From positions 707,621 to 771,620 of the forward strand of contig NC_079367.1 in assembly GCF_021018895.1 (NCBI RefSeq): a stretch of DNA of 64,000 nt, written 5' to 3'. The notes under the pieces are model-generated. The model saw only the letters and a program-made list of their open reading frames with translations, was not told the DNA's origin and ran no database searches. This DNA is from Seriola aureovittata (lineage: Eukaryota > Chordata > Actinopteri > Carangiformes > Carangidae). Of this stretch, positions 9,484-16,984 are shown piece by piece (the first letter of the stretch is position 1; every line of letters begins with the position of its first letter). The position numbers and the translations under genes are program-made.

Positions 9484-9841
9484 CATTAATTTTATTCTTA
9501 TTGGAGAAATTGTCATTTTAACATATTTTATTCCCTTTTTATCCAACAGTTGAGAGTGTATATGGCAGTCAGGGGAATTTTATAATAAACAAGACTCCCG
9601 CTGCCTCCCTGTGTTGAAGGTCCATTCCCTGTCTTTTAATTTTCTTACTTATTTATTTGTTTTTTATTCTTTTATCAATTTTTTATTTTATTATATATTT
9701 TTGTTTTTACTCATGTAAGGATATTTTAACCATGGACAAATGGTTTTAACAAAAGAAAATCCCAGTGTTTTTTAACATCCATGATAACCTTGTGCCAGAG
9801 CTCCTCACAACACTCTTCAGAGTGTTGTGTTTTAACCCCAA
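8501..9841 (+). other. Family D 3' region, AT-rich, non-coding
   Basis: About 1.3 kb of very AT-rich sequence follows the ORF2 stop. It has a long poly-T run (about 9451-9483), a Met-rich short frame without recognisable content, and a strong hairpin at its 3' end (9806-9829) just before telomeric repeat. No RNA gene was recognised. I read it as the 3' untranslated region of the element. Confidence 0.6.
9806..9829. other. Perfect 10-bp hairpin at the family D 3' end
   Basis: CACAACACTC and GAGTGTTGTG are perfect inverted repeats around a TTCA loop. The hairpin sits 12 bases before telomeric CCCTAA sequence, the position expected of an RT recognition structure. It is too weakly GC-rich and lacks context for a terminator call. 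Confidence 0.6.
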
Positions 9842-9874
9842 CCTAACCCTAACCCTAACCCTAACCCTAACCCC
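9842..9874 (+). repeat. Short telomeric repeat tract
   Basis: Five to six CCCTAA units join the family D 3' end to the truncated family C body. Polarity is the same as elsewhere. Confidence 0.9.
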
Positions 9875-9991
9875 TTTTTAACAGAAATCCCACATGACAC
9901 ATTCACCACAGAAAAAGACAACATCCACTGGACACCCACCACAGCCAAACTGATCTTTGAGAACTGGTTACATCAACTAAATTTACAATAA
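9875..9991 (+). pseudogene. PLE family C ORF1, last 38 codons (copy 1)
   Basis: The fragment aligns with the end of the ORF1 at 25712-28156. It has the Phe-Leu-Thr-Glu-Ile-Pro-His-Asp stretch, the DNIHWT block V motif of the SGNH domain and the Leu-His-Gln-Leu-Asn-Leu-Gln C-terminus before TAA. Everything upstream is replaced by telomeric repeat, so the copy is 5'-truncated. It still contains the A AAT TTA slippery site. Confidence 0.8.
9979..9985 (+). promoter_or_regulatory. -1 frameshift slippery heptamer A AAT TTA, family C copy 1
   Basis: In the ORF1 zero frame the codons are CTA AAT TTA CAA TAA, so the heptamer A-AAT-TTA is in the X XXY YYZ register two codons before the stop. The -1 frame after it runs into the open ORF2. 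It is the same site as at 28144-28150 in the other copy. No downstream stem of obvious strength was found. Confidence 0.6.
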
Positions 9992-10005
9992 CCTCTAAGG
10001 CCAAT

Positions 10006-12576
10006 TTGGACACCCACATACACACACAGGACCTGGGGTGGAACTCCCCTTCTAATATTCTTAATCTTTCTACCCTTTTTTCCCCCTCTCCCTCACAGCT
10101 ATCCCTCTTGGAGAGAGGGCTCTCCTTCATCCCACGCCCCACCAAACTGGACCGGGAGGAACTTCAGAGGGACCTTCACAAATTCCATAGACGACTAAAA
10201 ATCATTGACTACTTCCATCTCCAACCTGACCGACAGCCATTACCTTTTATTCACCCATCCCACTGGGAACCTCACCCCGACAGTTTCCATCCCCTGACCC
10301 GCCAACTCATTAACAAAAACAAAAGGGCCCTTCAGCGTTTCCGGATCCCGGCAGATGTCTCAGACAATCTGTCGGGGCCGGAACGCAGGGCCCTGAACGA
10401 CTTAATTCATAACCCAAACATTATAATAAAACCGGCAGACAAAGGTTCAAAAATAGTCATCATGGACAGACAACAGTACTTGACAGAAGCTAACCGACAA
10501 CTAACGGACAATACATACTACAGACCCCTCAATGACACTATTCAATCACAAACCCAGACAACACTCAGGAACATTATTCAGACTCTCTACCATAAAAAAT
10601 ACATCAAAGCAAGACAAAAAGACTATCTATTCGGACCAGACAACCCCCGACCCCGCTACTTTTATCTCTTACCCAAAATTCACAAAGACCCACAGACCTG
10701 GACTATTCCCTCTGAGGTCCCTCCCGGCAGACCCATAGTTTCCGATTGCAACAGTTCCACTTATCATATCTCTCAGTACATAGATCAGTTCTTAGGCCCC
10801 CTCTCCACCCGCCATCCCAGTTACATAAAGGACACCTATCACTTCGTTGACACGATCAGATCCATGGCTGTCCCCCCTCACTCCCTCCTTTTCACCATCG
10901 ACATCAATAACCTCTATACCAACATCAACACCCACCTCGGATTACAAACACTTCGCACCATTTTCAATAGACACCCGGACCCAACCCGCCCTGACACAGA
11001 ACTCCTCCAGTTAATAGAACTCTGCCTGACTAACAATGATTTTCTTTTTAATAACCAGTTTTATTTGCAGATCCACGGGACAGCCATGGGTCAGAGATTC
11101 GCACCTTCCTACGCCAACCTCTACATGAGCGAGTGGGAGCGAGAAGCCCTAGCAAAATGCCCCCTACAACCATCCCTCTACCTCAGGTTTTTAGACGACA
11201 TTTTCGGTATTTGGCCCCACCAACACTCTAAATTTCCAGAATTCATTTCTATACTCAATAACCATCACCCCTCTATCACTGTCAAATATACAATAAATAC
11301 ATCACATATTGATTTCCTAGACACCACAGTTTTTTTCGGGCCCTCCAACACCACTTACCAAACATTACAGACTAAAGTATACTTCAAACCCACGGACACA
11401 CACGCACTACTCCATAAATCCAGTTATCACCCCAAACACACATTTAAAGGTATCATAAAATCACAAATCATCCGTTTTTTTAGAATTTGTAGCAACATTC
11501 AGGATTTTCACACAGCCACCAGTACCCTTTTTAGCAGTCTACGCCCTAGAGGCTATTCTAAACGATTCCTCCGTAGCATAAAATATTCCACACTGGCCTC
11601 TCTCGCTCCCACTCGCTCTCCCCCCTCCCTCTCTCCACCCTTCCACCTCTCCTCTTCACCCCAGGTCCATGAGCTTAGGCCGTCGGTAAGTCCTCTCCCC
11701 TACCCGAACCTGGGTTTGCATCCTGATCCCTGCCCACACCACCCCCACCCCTCCCCAACCTCTGTTCCCCATCCCTTCCCTCACCCTAAACCTAACCCAC
11801 CCTCTACCCCACATTCCAGACCTAATCCCAACCCACCCACCTCCCCTGACCCTAACCCACCCCTGTCCTCCTATCCTAACCCTAACCTACCCCCTACCCC
11901 TTGCCCTAATCCTAACCCCAACCCCAAGGACAGGCACGGCCTAAGCTCACCCCATAGACATTCCCCACCAACACACCATAACCCTCCTCCACCGCCACAC
12001 CTGATACCCTTTGTATCCACCTTCTCTCACCAAACCACTGCCCTACACCGCATCATTAAACACAACTTTTCCATATTACAGTCTGTACATCCGGCATTTC
12101 ATAACCACAAAATCATTTCAGCCTACAGAAAACACAAGAGCCTCCAGTCAATCCTCATCAGATCACAATTCACCGACCATAGACCCACACCCCCCCTGCC
12201 ATATAGTCATCACTACAAGAACAGAAAATTCATCCACAATCCACTTAGCAACACAGCATATCCCACTCTCGGCTCTTTCTCCATCACCACCACCAATATA
12301 GTCTACATAATCACCTGCACACTTTGCAATAAACACTATATAGGAGAAACCAAACATTCCACCCACACCCGTCTATCCCAGCACCTCTACAACATTGGGG
12401 AAGGTCGACTTCCCACCCCCCTGGTACAACATTTCCAACTACATCCCCCCACCCATCTCATCATAACTGTTTTAGAAAATAATGACCGCTGGACCTGTGG
12501 ACAGAGGAAGAGAGCGGAGAAGACTTGGATCCACAGGCTCGGGACCACTGTGCCCGGAGGTTTAAACGACGACTGA
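10006..12576 (+). CDS. PLE family C ORF2: reverse transcriptase with GIY-YIG endonuclease, copy 1
   Basis: The frame is open from before 10006 to TGA at 12576 (856 codons counted from a TTG). No ATG precedes the conserved N-terminal block, which fits frameshift expression. RT motifs are KPADKGS (about 142), LLPKIHK (about 219), GRPIVSD, FTIDINNLYTN (motif A), GTAMGQRFAPSYAN (motif B), FLDD (about 394), FLDTTVFF and LLHKSSYHPKHTFKG. A Pro/Ser-rich linker (about 540-645) is largely encoded by degenerate CCTAACCC repeat. It is followed by a conserved ISAYRKHKS block and a GIY-YIG domain (VYIITCTLCNKHYIGET, about 766). The ORF is uninterrupted, so the protein is probably intact although its ORF1 partner in this copy is truncated. 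Confidence 0.9.
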   Translation: MDTHIHTQDLGWNSPSNILNLSTLFSPSPSQLSLLERGLSFIPRPTKLDREELQRDLHKFHRRLKIIDYFHLQPDRQPLPFIHPSHWEPHPDSFHPLTRQLINKNKRALQRFRIPADVSDNLSGPERRALNDLIHNPNIIIKPADKGSKIVIMDRQQYLTEANRQLTDNTYYRPLNDTIQSQTQTTLRNIIQTLYHKKYIKARQKDYLFGPDNPRPRYFYLLPKIHKDPQTWTIPSEVPPGRPIVSDCNSSTYHISQYIDQFLGPLSTRHPSYIKDTYHFVDTIRSMAVPPHSLLFTIDINNLYTNINTHLGLQTLRTIFNRHPDPTRPDTELLQLIELCLTNNDFLFNNQFYLQIHGTAMGQRFAPSYANLYMSEWEREALAKCPLQPSLYLRFLDDIFGIWPHQHSKFPEFISILNNHHPSITVKYTINTSHIDFLDTTVFFGPSNTTYQTLQTKVYFKPTDTHALLHKSSYHPKHTFKGIIKSQIIRFFRICSNIQDFHTATSTLFSSLRPRGYSKRFLRSIKYSTLASLAPTRSPPSLSPPFHLSSSPQVHELRPSVSPLPYPNLGLHPDPCPHHPHPSPTSVPHPFPHPKPNPPSTPHSRPNPNPPTSPDPNPPLSSYPNPNLPPTPCPNPNPNPKDRHGLSSPHRHSPPTHHNPPPPPHLIPFVSTFSHQTTALHRIIKHNFSILQSVHPAFHNHKIISAYRKHKSLQSILIRSQFTDHRPTPPLPYSHHYKNRKFIHNPLSNTAYPTLGSFSITTTNIVYIITCTLCNKHYIGETKHSTHTRLSQHLYNIGEGRLPTPLVQHFQLHPPTHLIITVLENNDRWTCGQRKRAEKTWIHRLGTTVPGGLNDD

Positions 12577-12955
12577 AGTAAGGAAAACCACATCCACCAC
12601 CTCTGGGTACGGTACTCCCGAGCCTGTTCCTGCAGTTTTCTTGGACCATGCGGATCCCATCCCAACTCAACTGGAAAGACAGCAGAATGGTCTAAGCCCT
12701 GGTCTGCCATACGGCAGACTGGGGTTCGAATCCACGCCAGGACGGGAGGTGCACATTTTACTTTTTATTCTTAACATTTTTTAATATCAATAGACTTGGA
12801 ATTTTAGAAATAGGGGCAGGAAACTAAACCATGGGAAAGACCACTTCTCTCTCCATCCAGCCATCCGCTCTGTCAGATCAGTAGGCCAGTGCACAGTATT
12901 TTAACCCAAACCCATAACCCCAACCCCAACCCCAACCCTAACCCTAACCCTAACC
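12577..12955 (+). other. Family C 3' region, copy 1
   Basis: Matches the 3' region of the second copy (31025 onward) in two blocks: the first about 170 bp including the tRNA-like fold, and a last block (about 12827-12950: AAAGACCACTTCTCTCTCC, GATCAGTAGGCCAGTGCACAG, then degenerate CCCTAA). The roughly 750 bp between these blocks in copy 2 is missing here. It leads straight into the family B array. Confidence 0.65.
12679..12742 (+). ncRNA. tRNA-like fold with B box, family C 3' end, copy 1
   Basis: A Pol III B-box-like GGTTCGAATCC lies at 12723-12733. An A-box-like GCAGAATGGTCTAAGCC lies upstream. An anticodon-arm-like hairpin TCTGCC/GGCAGA with ATAC loop lies at 12703-12718. CCTGG (12698-12702) and CCAGG (12737-12741) can close the two hairpins into one multibranch fold. 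A proper acceptor stem and 7-base anticodon loop are lacking, so it is not a functional tRNA gene. Confidence 0.45.
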
Positions 12956-13403
12956 CTTAACCTAACTGGATTATAAGCCCTAACCCTAACCAATGTCCCA
13001 CACCTAATTAATCCTAAAAATATCATACATAATTGGGGAATAAATAAATAAATAAATAAATAAATAGAAATATATAATTTCATAATTAAGTTAATAAAAG
13101 ACATAGATATATACAGGGTGGGATACTTTAATTTAGCAATTTAAGGTTAAAAAATGCTTAATTTGGCAATTTAAGGTTAAAAATACTTGATTTGGCAATT
13201 CAAGGGTTAAAAAATTAAATTTTATAAATAACAATTCATATACATCATTTAATTCAGGATATTCATTCAATAAATACAGGGATTAAAAAAATTACACAAG
13301 GAATTCATTTAGTTTGGCATTTATGGGGTTAAAACTGAAAGAGCAAGAAAAAAAGAAAAAAAACCAAGTGAATTTGAGTTTCAGAGAAAAAGAAAGGGGA
13401 GGG

Positions 13404-13438
13404 CATAAAAGGAGCACAGTGCTTCGAAAGCTCACTTT
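13404..13438 (+). promoter_or_regulatory. Family B Pol II promoter (TATA-like and Inr)
   Basis: CATAAAAG at 13404-13411 is followed by GCTCACTTT at 13430-13438. The TCACTTT initiator-like word puts a likely +1 A at 13434, 30 bp from the TATA-like box. The same arrangement is found in the other four family B pLTRs and, with a better TATA box, in family A. The hammerhead-like motif starts 70 nt downstream. Confidence 0.55.
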
Positions 13439-13503
13439 GCTTTCAGACTTCAAGCTGACAGCATTGCTCCACAGCCACTACAGCAAGCCAGTGACAGTTT
13501 TTT

Positions 13504-13571
13504 GTGTGCCTGACCTGAAGAAGACCTTATCAGGTCGAAACGTCGTCACCTTTTTGTTTATTTTGGCACAC
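13504..13571 (+). ncRNA. Hammerhead-ribozyme-like motif, family B copy 1
   Basis: CTGAAGA (13515-13521), stem II GACCT/AGGTC with TATC loop, GAAAC (13537-13541) and GTC (13542-13544). Inner stem I pairs GAC (13512-13514) with GTC (13545-13547); outer stem pairs GTGTGCC (13504-13510) with GGCACAC (13565-13571). Compared with family A, paired positions have changed on both sides. Stem III is a loopless AC/GT and an extra A follows CTGANGA. Confidence 0.6.
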
Positions 13572-13924
13572 CTTCCTTTGTTGTTTATTAAAAATAGTAA
13601 AAAACAGATTTTGATTTCATTTTATTAGAAAAACATTTTATTTTTTGGCTTTTTCCTTTCCATATTTTGGGAAAGTGTTTTTAGTTGTTTGTTTTATTTT
13701 ATTTTTCATTTAAAACAAAAAATACAAAAAAATACAAAAAACAACACAAAACAAAAAATACAAAAAAACATAAAATGGATGACTGGACGGTGGTGCGTTA
13801 CGGGCGGAGACGCCAACGCATCCGCCAACCAGCTTGGGGCCAGGGAGGTTGGGGGTTCCAGGGATGGAAGGACCGTGCTCCTCCTGTCTCCTACGGGAGA
13901 CAGGTTCAGTTCACCCACCCTAAC

Positions 13925-14255
13925 TGTTATTAAGTTAGATCAGGCATTTAGCCCTAGATCATCTAATTGTGTTTATGTTATTTATTGTACAAAATGTCAA
14001 ATTCAGTATGTTGGAGAAACAAAAAATACTCTGTCCACACGTATGTCACAACACAGGTATAATGTAAGAAACAAGAAAGACGTGGACACGCTTTTGGTTA
14101 AACATTTTTTACATCATGGCTTGGCTTCAATGAGGATGGCGGGATTACAGAGGAATGTCAATTGGACAGATGGGGAAAGGAAAAGGAGGGAGAGGTATTG
14201 GATTTTTTTGTTGGCGACCAAGGATCCATTTGGGTTAAATATGAAAAATAATTAA
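13925..14255 (+). pseudogene. PLE family B ORF2, C-terminal GIY-YIG part only
   Basis: From TGTTATTAAG onward it is the same as the end of the full ORF2 (18850-19182). It encodes the GIY-YIG domain (VYVIYCTKCQIQYVGET) and basic C-terminus to TAA at 14253-14255. RT and ORF1 are absent because the body begins here, directly after the pLTR end at CACCCTAAC. An apparent fusion frame with the leader upstream is not the ORF1 frame. Confidence 0.85.
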
Positions 14256-14431
14256 TATCTTAACAAAACCAGAATACCTAAACCTAACCTATCCCATTCC
14301 CAATCCCTAAACCTAACCTCCCTCATACCTAATCCCTAACCCTAACCTCACCCATATCTTAATCCCTAAACCTAACCTCACCCTTATTCTAAATCCTAAA
14401 CCTAACCTCACCCCAGACCCAAACCCTAAAC
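14256..14431 (+). repeat. Degenerate CCTAAACCTAACC tail of family B
   Basis: Follows each family B ORF2 (also 19183-19358 and 24109-24284) with the same irregular order of CCTAAACCTAACC, CTATCCCATTCCC, CTCACCCATATC and similar words. It is thus a fixed part of the element, derived from telomere-like repeat, rather than fresh telomere addition. Confidence 0.75.
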
Positions 14432-15404
14432 TTAACCTAACTGGATTATAAGCCCTAACCCTAACCAATGTCCCACACCTAATTAATCCTAAAAATATCA
14501 TACATAATTGGGGAATAAATAAATAAATAAATAAATAAATAAATAGAAATATATAATTTCATAATTAAGTTAATAAAAGACATAGATATATACAGGGTGG
14601 GATACTTTAATTTAGCAATTTAAGGTTAAAAAATGCTTAATTGGGCAATTTAAGGTTAAAAATACTTGATTTGGCAATTCAAGGGTTAAAAAATTAAATT
14701 TTATAAATAACAATTCATATACATCATTTAATTCAGGATATTCATTCAATAAATACAGGGATTAAAAAATTACACAAGGAATTCATTTAGTTTGGCATTT
14801 ATGGGGTTAAAACTGAAAGAGCAAGAAAAAAAGAAAAAAACCAAGTGAATTTGAGTTTCAGAGAAAAAGAAAGGGGAGGGCATAAAAGGAGCACAGTGCT
14901 TCGAAAGCTCACTTTGCTTTCAGACTTCAAGCTGACAGCATTGCTCCACAGCCACTACAGCAAGCCAGTGACAGTTTTTTGTGTGCCTGACCTGAAGAAG
15001 ACCTTATCAGGTCGAAACGTCGTCACCTTTTTGTTTATTTTGGCACACCTTCCTTTGTTGTTTATTAAAAATAGTAAAAAACAGATTTTGATTTCATTTT
15101 ATTAGAAAAACATTTTATTTTTTGGCTTTTTCCTTTCCATATTTTGGGAAAGTGTTTTTAGTTGTTTGTTTTATTTTATTTTTCATTTAAAACAAAAAAA
15201 TACAAAAAAATACAAAAAACAACACAAAACAAAAAATACAAAAAAAACATAAAATGGATGACTGGACGGTGGTGCGTTACGGGCGGAGACGCCAGCGCAT
15301 CCGCCAACCAGCTTGGGGTCAGGGAGGTTGGGGGTTCCAGGGATGGAAGGACCGTGCTCCTCCTGTCTCCTACGGGAGACAGGTTCAGTTCACCCACCCT
15401 AACC
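14432..15404 (+). mobile_element. Family B pseudo-LTR 2 (start of full copy 1)
   Basis: Same unit as 12956-13924 with only a few base and A-run differences. Here the CACCCTAACC (15395-15404) continues into ORF1, showing that the recurrent pLTR end is an internal coding position. Confidence 0.85.
14981..15048 (+). ncRNA. Hammerhead-ribozyme-like motif, family B copy 2
   Basis: Same sequence and fold as 13504-13571, located in the 5' leader of full copy 1, about 205 nt before its ORF1 start. Confidence 0.6.
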
Positions 15405-16984
15405 GGCCAGCGCCTCCCCCAAGGGACTCTCGTCCTCCCGGTCCCCGATTTCGCTCTTACGCAGATGCGGTTCGAACTAGCCCGGCGCCAGCCCGGAGGG
15501 TGAATCCTCCGGAGGCTGGTGGACCTGAGGTTAGACGCCAAGCAGCTGACCCCCAGTTAGGGAAACTGATTCGAAAGTTGCACGCGGTGGTCCGGCTGGT
15601 CCACCATTTGCAAAACGTGGCACCAAAGCCTGGGAGGCCGGAGCCACGTATGATCTCCAGGATGGTGGAGATGTTGTCTGGGATGATTAAGCCTGCGGTT
15701 CCGACACAGCATACGGCAGATCTGATTGCCGGCAATGCTAAGAACTGGGGCCATACCACCTACCTTATTTTGAAACAGCACTACGAAGAGGGCCTTGATA
15801 ATCTTCTTGGCGAACTCTCTGGTATTCTGACTCCAGATTGGAAAGAGGCCTTTGCAGTGGCTGTTCGCTGGGCCAAGCGTAATTTACCGCGGCTCTCGCA
15901 AGACGTCATCGACCATGCAGAGGCCTTGATTGCTGGTGGGGTGGAACAGACCACAGGGACGGCGGAGATACCGCTTCCACAACAGACAACGAGTAACACA
16001 GCTCAGACCCAGGTTCCACGACAAACAGCTGTTGGGACTTCTGTTGCCACCATGACCGACCAGGTGGTTCAAGAGCCTGAGAGGAACCAGGGGTCCCCAC
16101 AGATAGCACTTCCACTTGATCAAAGGGAGGTCCGTAGGAGACCTAGAACAGCTGGGGGTGTTATCTTAACAGAGACTGGTATTATACAGGAACCAGAGTC
16201 CACACCTGCAGATGAGGTGAAGGGAGACTGGGAGTCTCCTGCACAGGGTTCCGTACGCACGGACCTGGAAGAACTCTTTGATGAGTTAGAGGCTGAGGAA
16301 AGAGCAGCTGAAGCTATGGCTGCTCAAGCAGATGAGGCCTTGACTTCAGTAACTGCCCAGGTCATACGAGAGATGGGTGTGGATGAGGAAGTCTTTGAAG
16401 AGTCCTTTGACCATTTCACCTCTCCAGAGCCTACGCGGTATAGCGTAAGAAGACATCCAAACACGCAACGAAAGCTCACAGACTGGGACTTGGTGGTCAC
16501 AAAAAAATGGCTGATCATTGGGGACTCAAATCTCAGCAGGTTCCCTGACTATTTCAATAAGGATTTGCAGGTAGAATGTTACCCGGGGAGCCATTTCCGT
16601 CATGGACAGGCTCTCATGGAAAAGACTTCGGCATCAACATTTCTCATAGTGGAAAAAGTGGTCTTGGCATTTGGTATGAACAGTAGGGGAAACAAATCAG
16701 ATACCACAATCAAGAATGTGCAGGGAGCACTTAGATCTGTTAAGCGGAAGTTTCCTTATGCTGAAGTCTGGATTCCTTTGGTGAACTTCTCCCCTCAGCT
16801 TCCTGAGGAGGAGAAGGAGAACCTGGAAATCCTGAACAACCACATAGAGAGGAACATGCAGTACATTACTCTCCTACCTGAACACAGGTTTCAGACGGAG
16901 GCGGATGATGTGCATTGGACGTCTGAAACTGCGAGCGCCATTTTGGATCATTGGATGACCTTTTTAAACTCCAACACCCCCTGA
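15254..16984 (+). CDS. PLE family B ORF1 with SGNH hydrolase-like domain, copy 1
   Basis: 576 residues starting at a conserved M-D-D-W. Residues 1-95 are basic and rich in Pro, Arg and Trp. Residues about 105-225 form a conserved domain shared with families A and C (NVAPKPG, GNAKNWGH, VRWAKRNLPR). Residues 225-400 are acidic and low-complexity. The C-terminal part from about 418 is SGNH hydrolase-like: IIGDSN (Ser about 425), YPGSH, FGMNS (block III Asn) and DDVHWT (Asp/His about 550-553), so the catalytic Ser, Asn, Asp and His are all present. Esterase-type ORF1 proteins are known in CR1/L2 LINEs and in some telomeric PLEs; the substrate is unknown. The last codons contain a -1 frameshift site into ORF2. 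Confidence 0.88.
   Translation: MDDWTVVRYGRRRQRIRQPAWGQGGWGFQGWKDRAPPVSYGRQVQFTHPNRPAPPPRDSRPPGPRFRSYADAVRTSPAPARRVNPPEAGGPEVRRQAADPQLGKLIRKLHAVVRLVHHLQNVAPKPGRPEPRMISRMVEMLSGMIKPAVPTQHTADLIAGNAKNWGHTTYLILKQHYEEGLDNLLGELSGILTPDWKEAFAVAVRWAKRNLPRLSQDVIDHAEALIAGGVEQTTGTAEIPLPQQTTSNTAQTQVPRQTAVGTSVATMTDQVVQEPERNQGSPQIALPLDQREVRRRPRTAGGVILTETGIIQEPESTPADEVKGDWESPAQGSVRTDLEELFDELEAEERAAEAMAAQADEALTSVTAQVIREMGVDEEVFEESFDHFTSPEPTRYSVRRHPNTQRKLTDWDLVVTKKWLIIGDSNLSRFPDYFNKDLQVECYPGSHFRHGQALMEKTSASTFLIVEKVVLAFGMNSRGNKSDTTIKNVQGALRSVKRKFPYAEVWIPLVNFSPQLPEEEKENLEILNNHIERNMQYITLLPEHRFQTEADDVHWTSETASAILDHWMTFLNSNTP

Larger units (their letters stand above)
12956..13924 (+). mobile_element. Family B pseudo-LTR 1
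   Basis: It starts within CCTAA-rich sequence and carries (AAAT)n, promoter, hammerhead-like motif, A-rich leader and the first 47 codons of ORF1 (ATG at 13774). It stops at CACCCTAAC (13916-13924). The next base continues in ORF2 C-terminal sequence, so a pLTR is joined directly to a 5'-truncated body. Confidence 0.85.

Noticed and set aside
11693..12205. Possible intron in family C ORF2 (GTAAGT at 11693, ATAG at 12205)
   Set aside because: Removing it would delete the ISAYRKHKS block that is conserved in families B and D, and the frame is open throughout.
12679..12742. Functional tRNA gene (also 31126-31190, 31977-32062, about 48118)
   Set aside because: B boxes are good, but acceptor stems and proper anticodon loops are missing; kept only as tRNA-like.
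13689..14255. A 188-codon fusion frame from leader to GIY-YIG
   Set aside because: Upstream part is leader plus a non-ORF1 frame; the join is a pLTR/body junction, not a gene.
15457..16518. Minus-strand frames opposite family B ORF1
   Set aside because: Shadows of a GC-rich coding strand, repeated exactly with the second copy and without domains.
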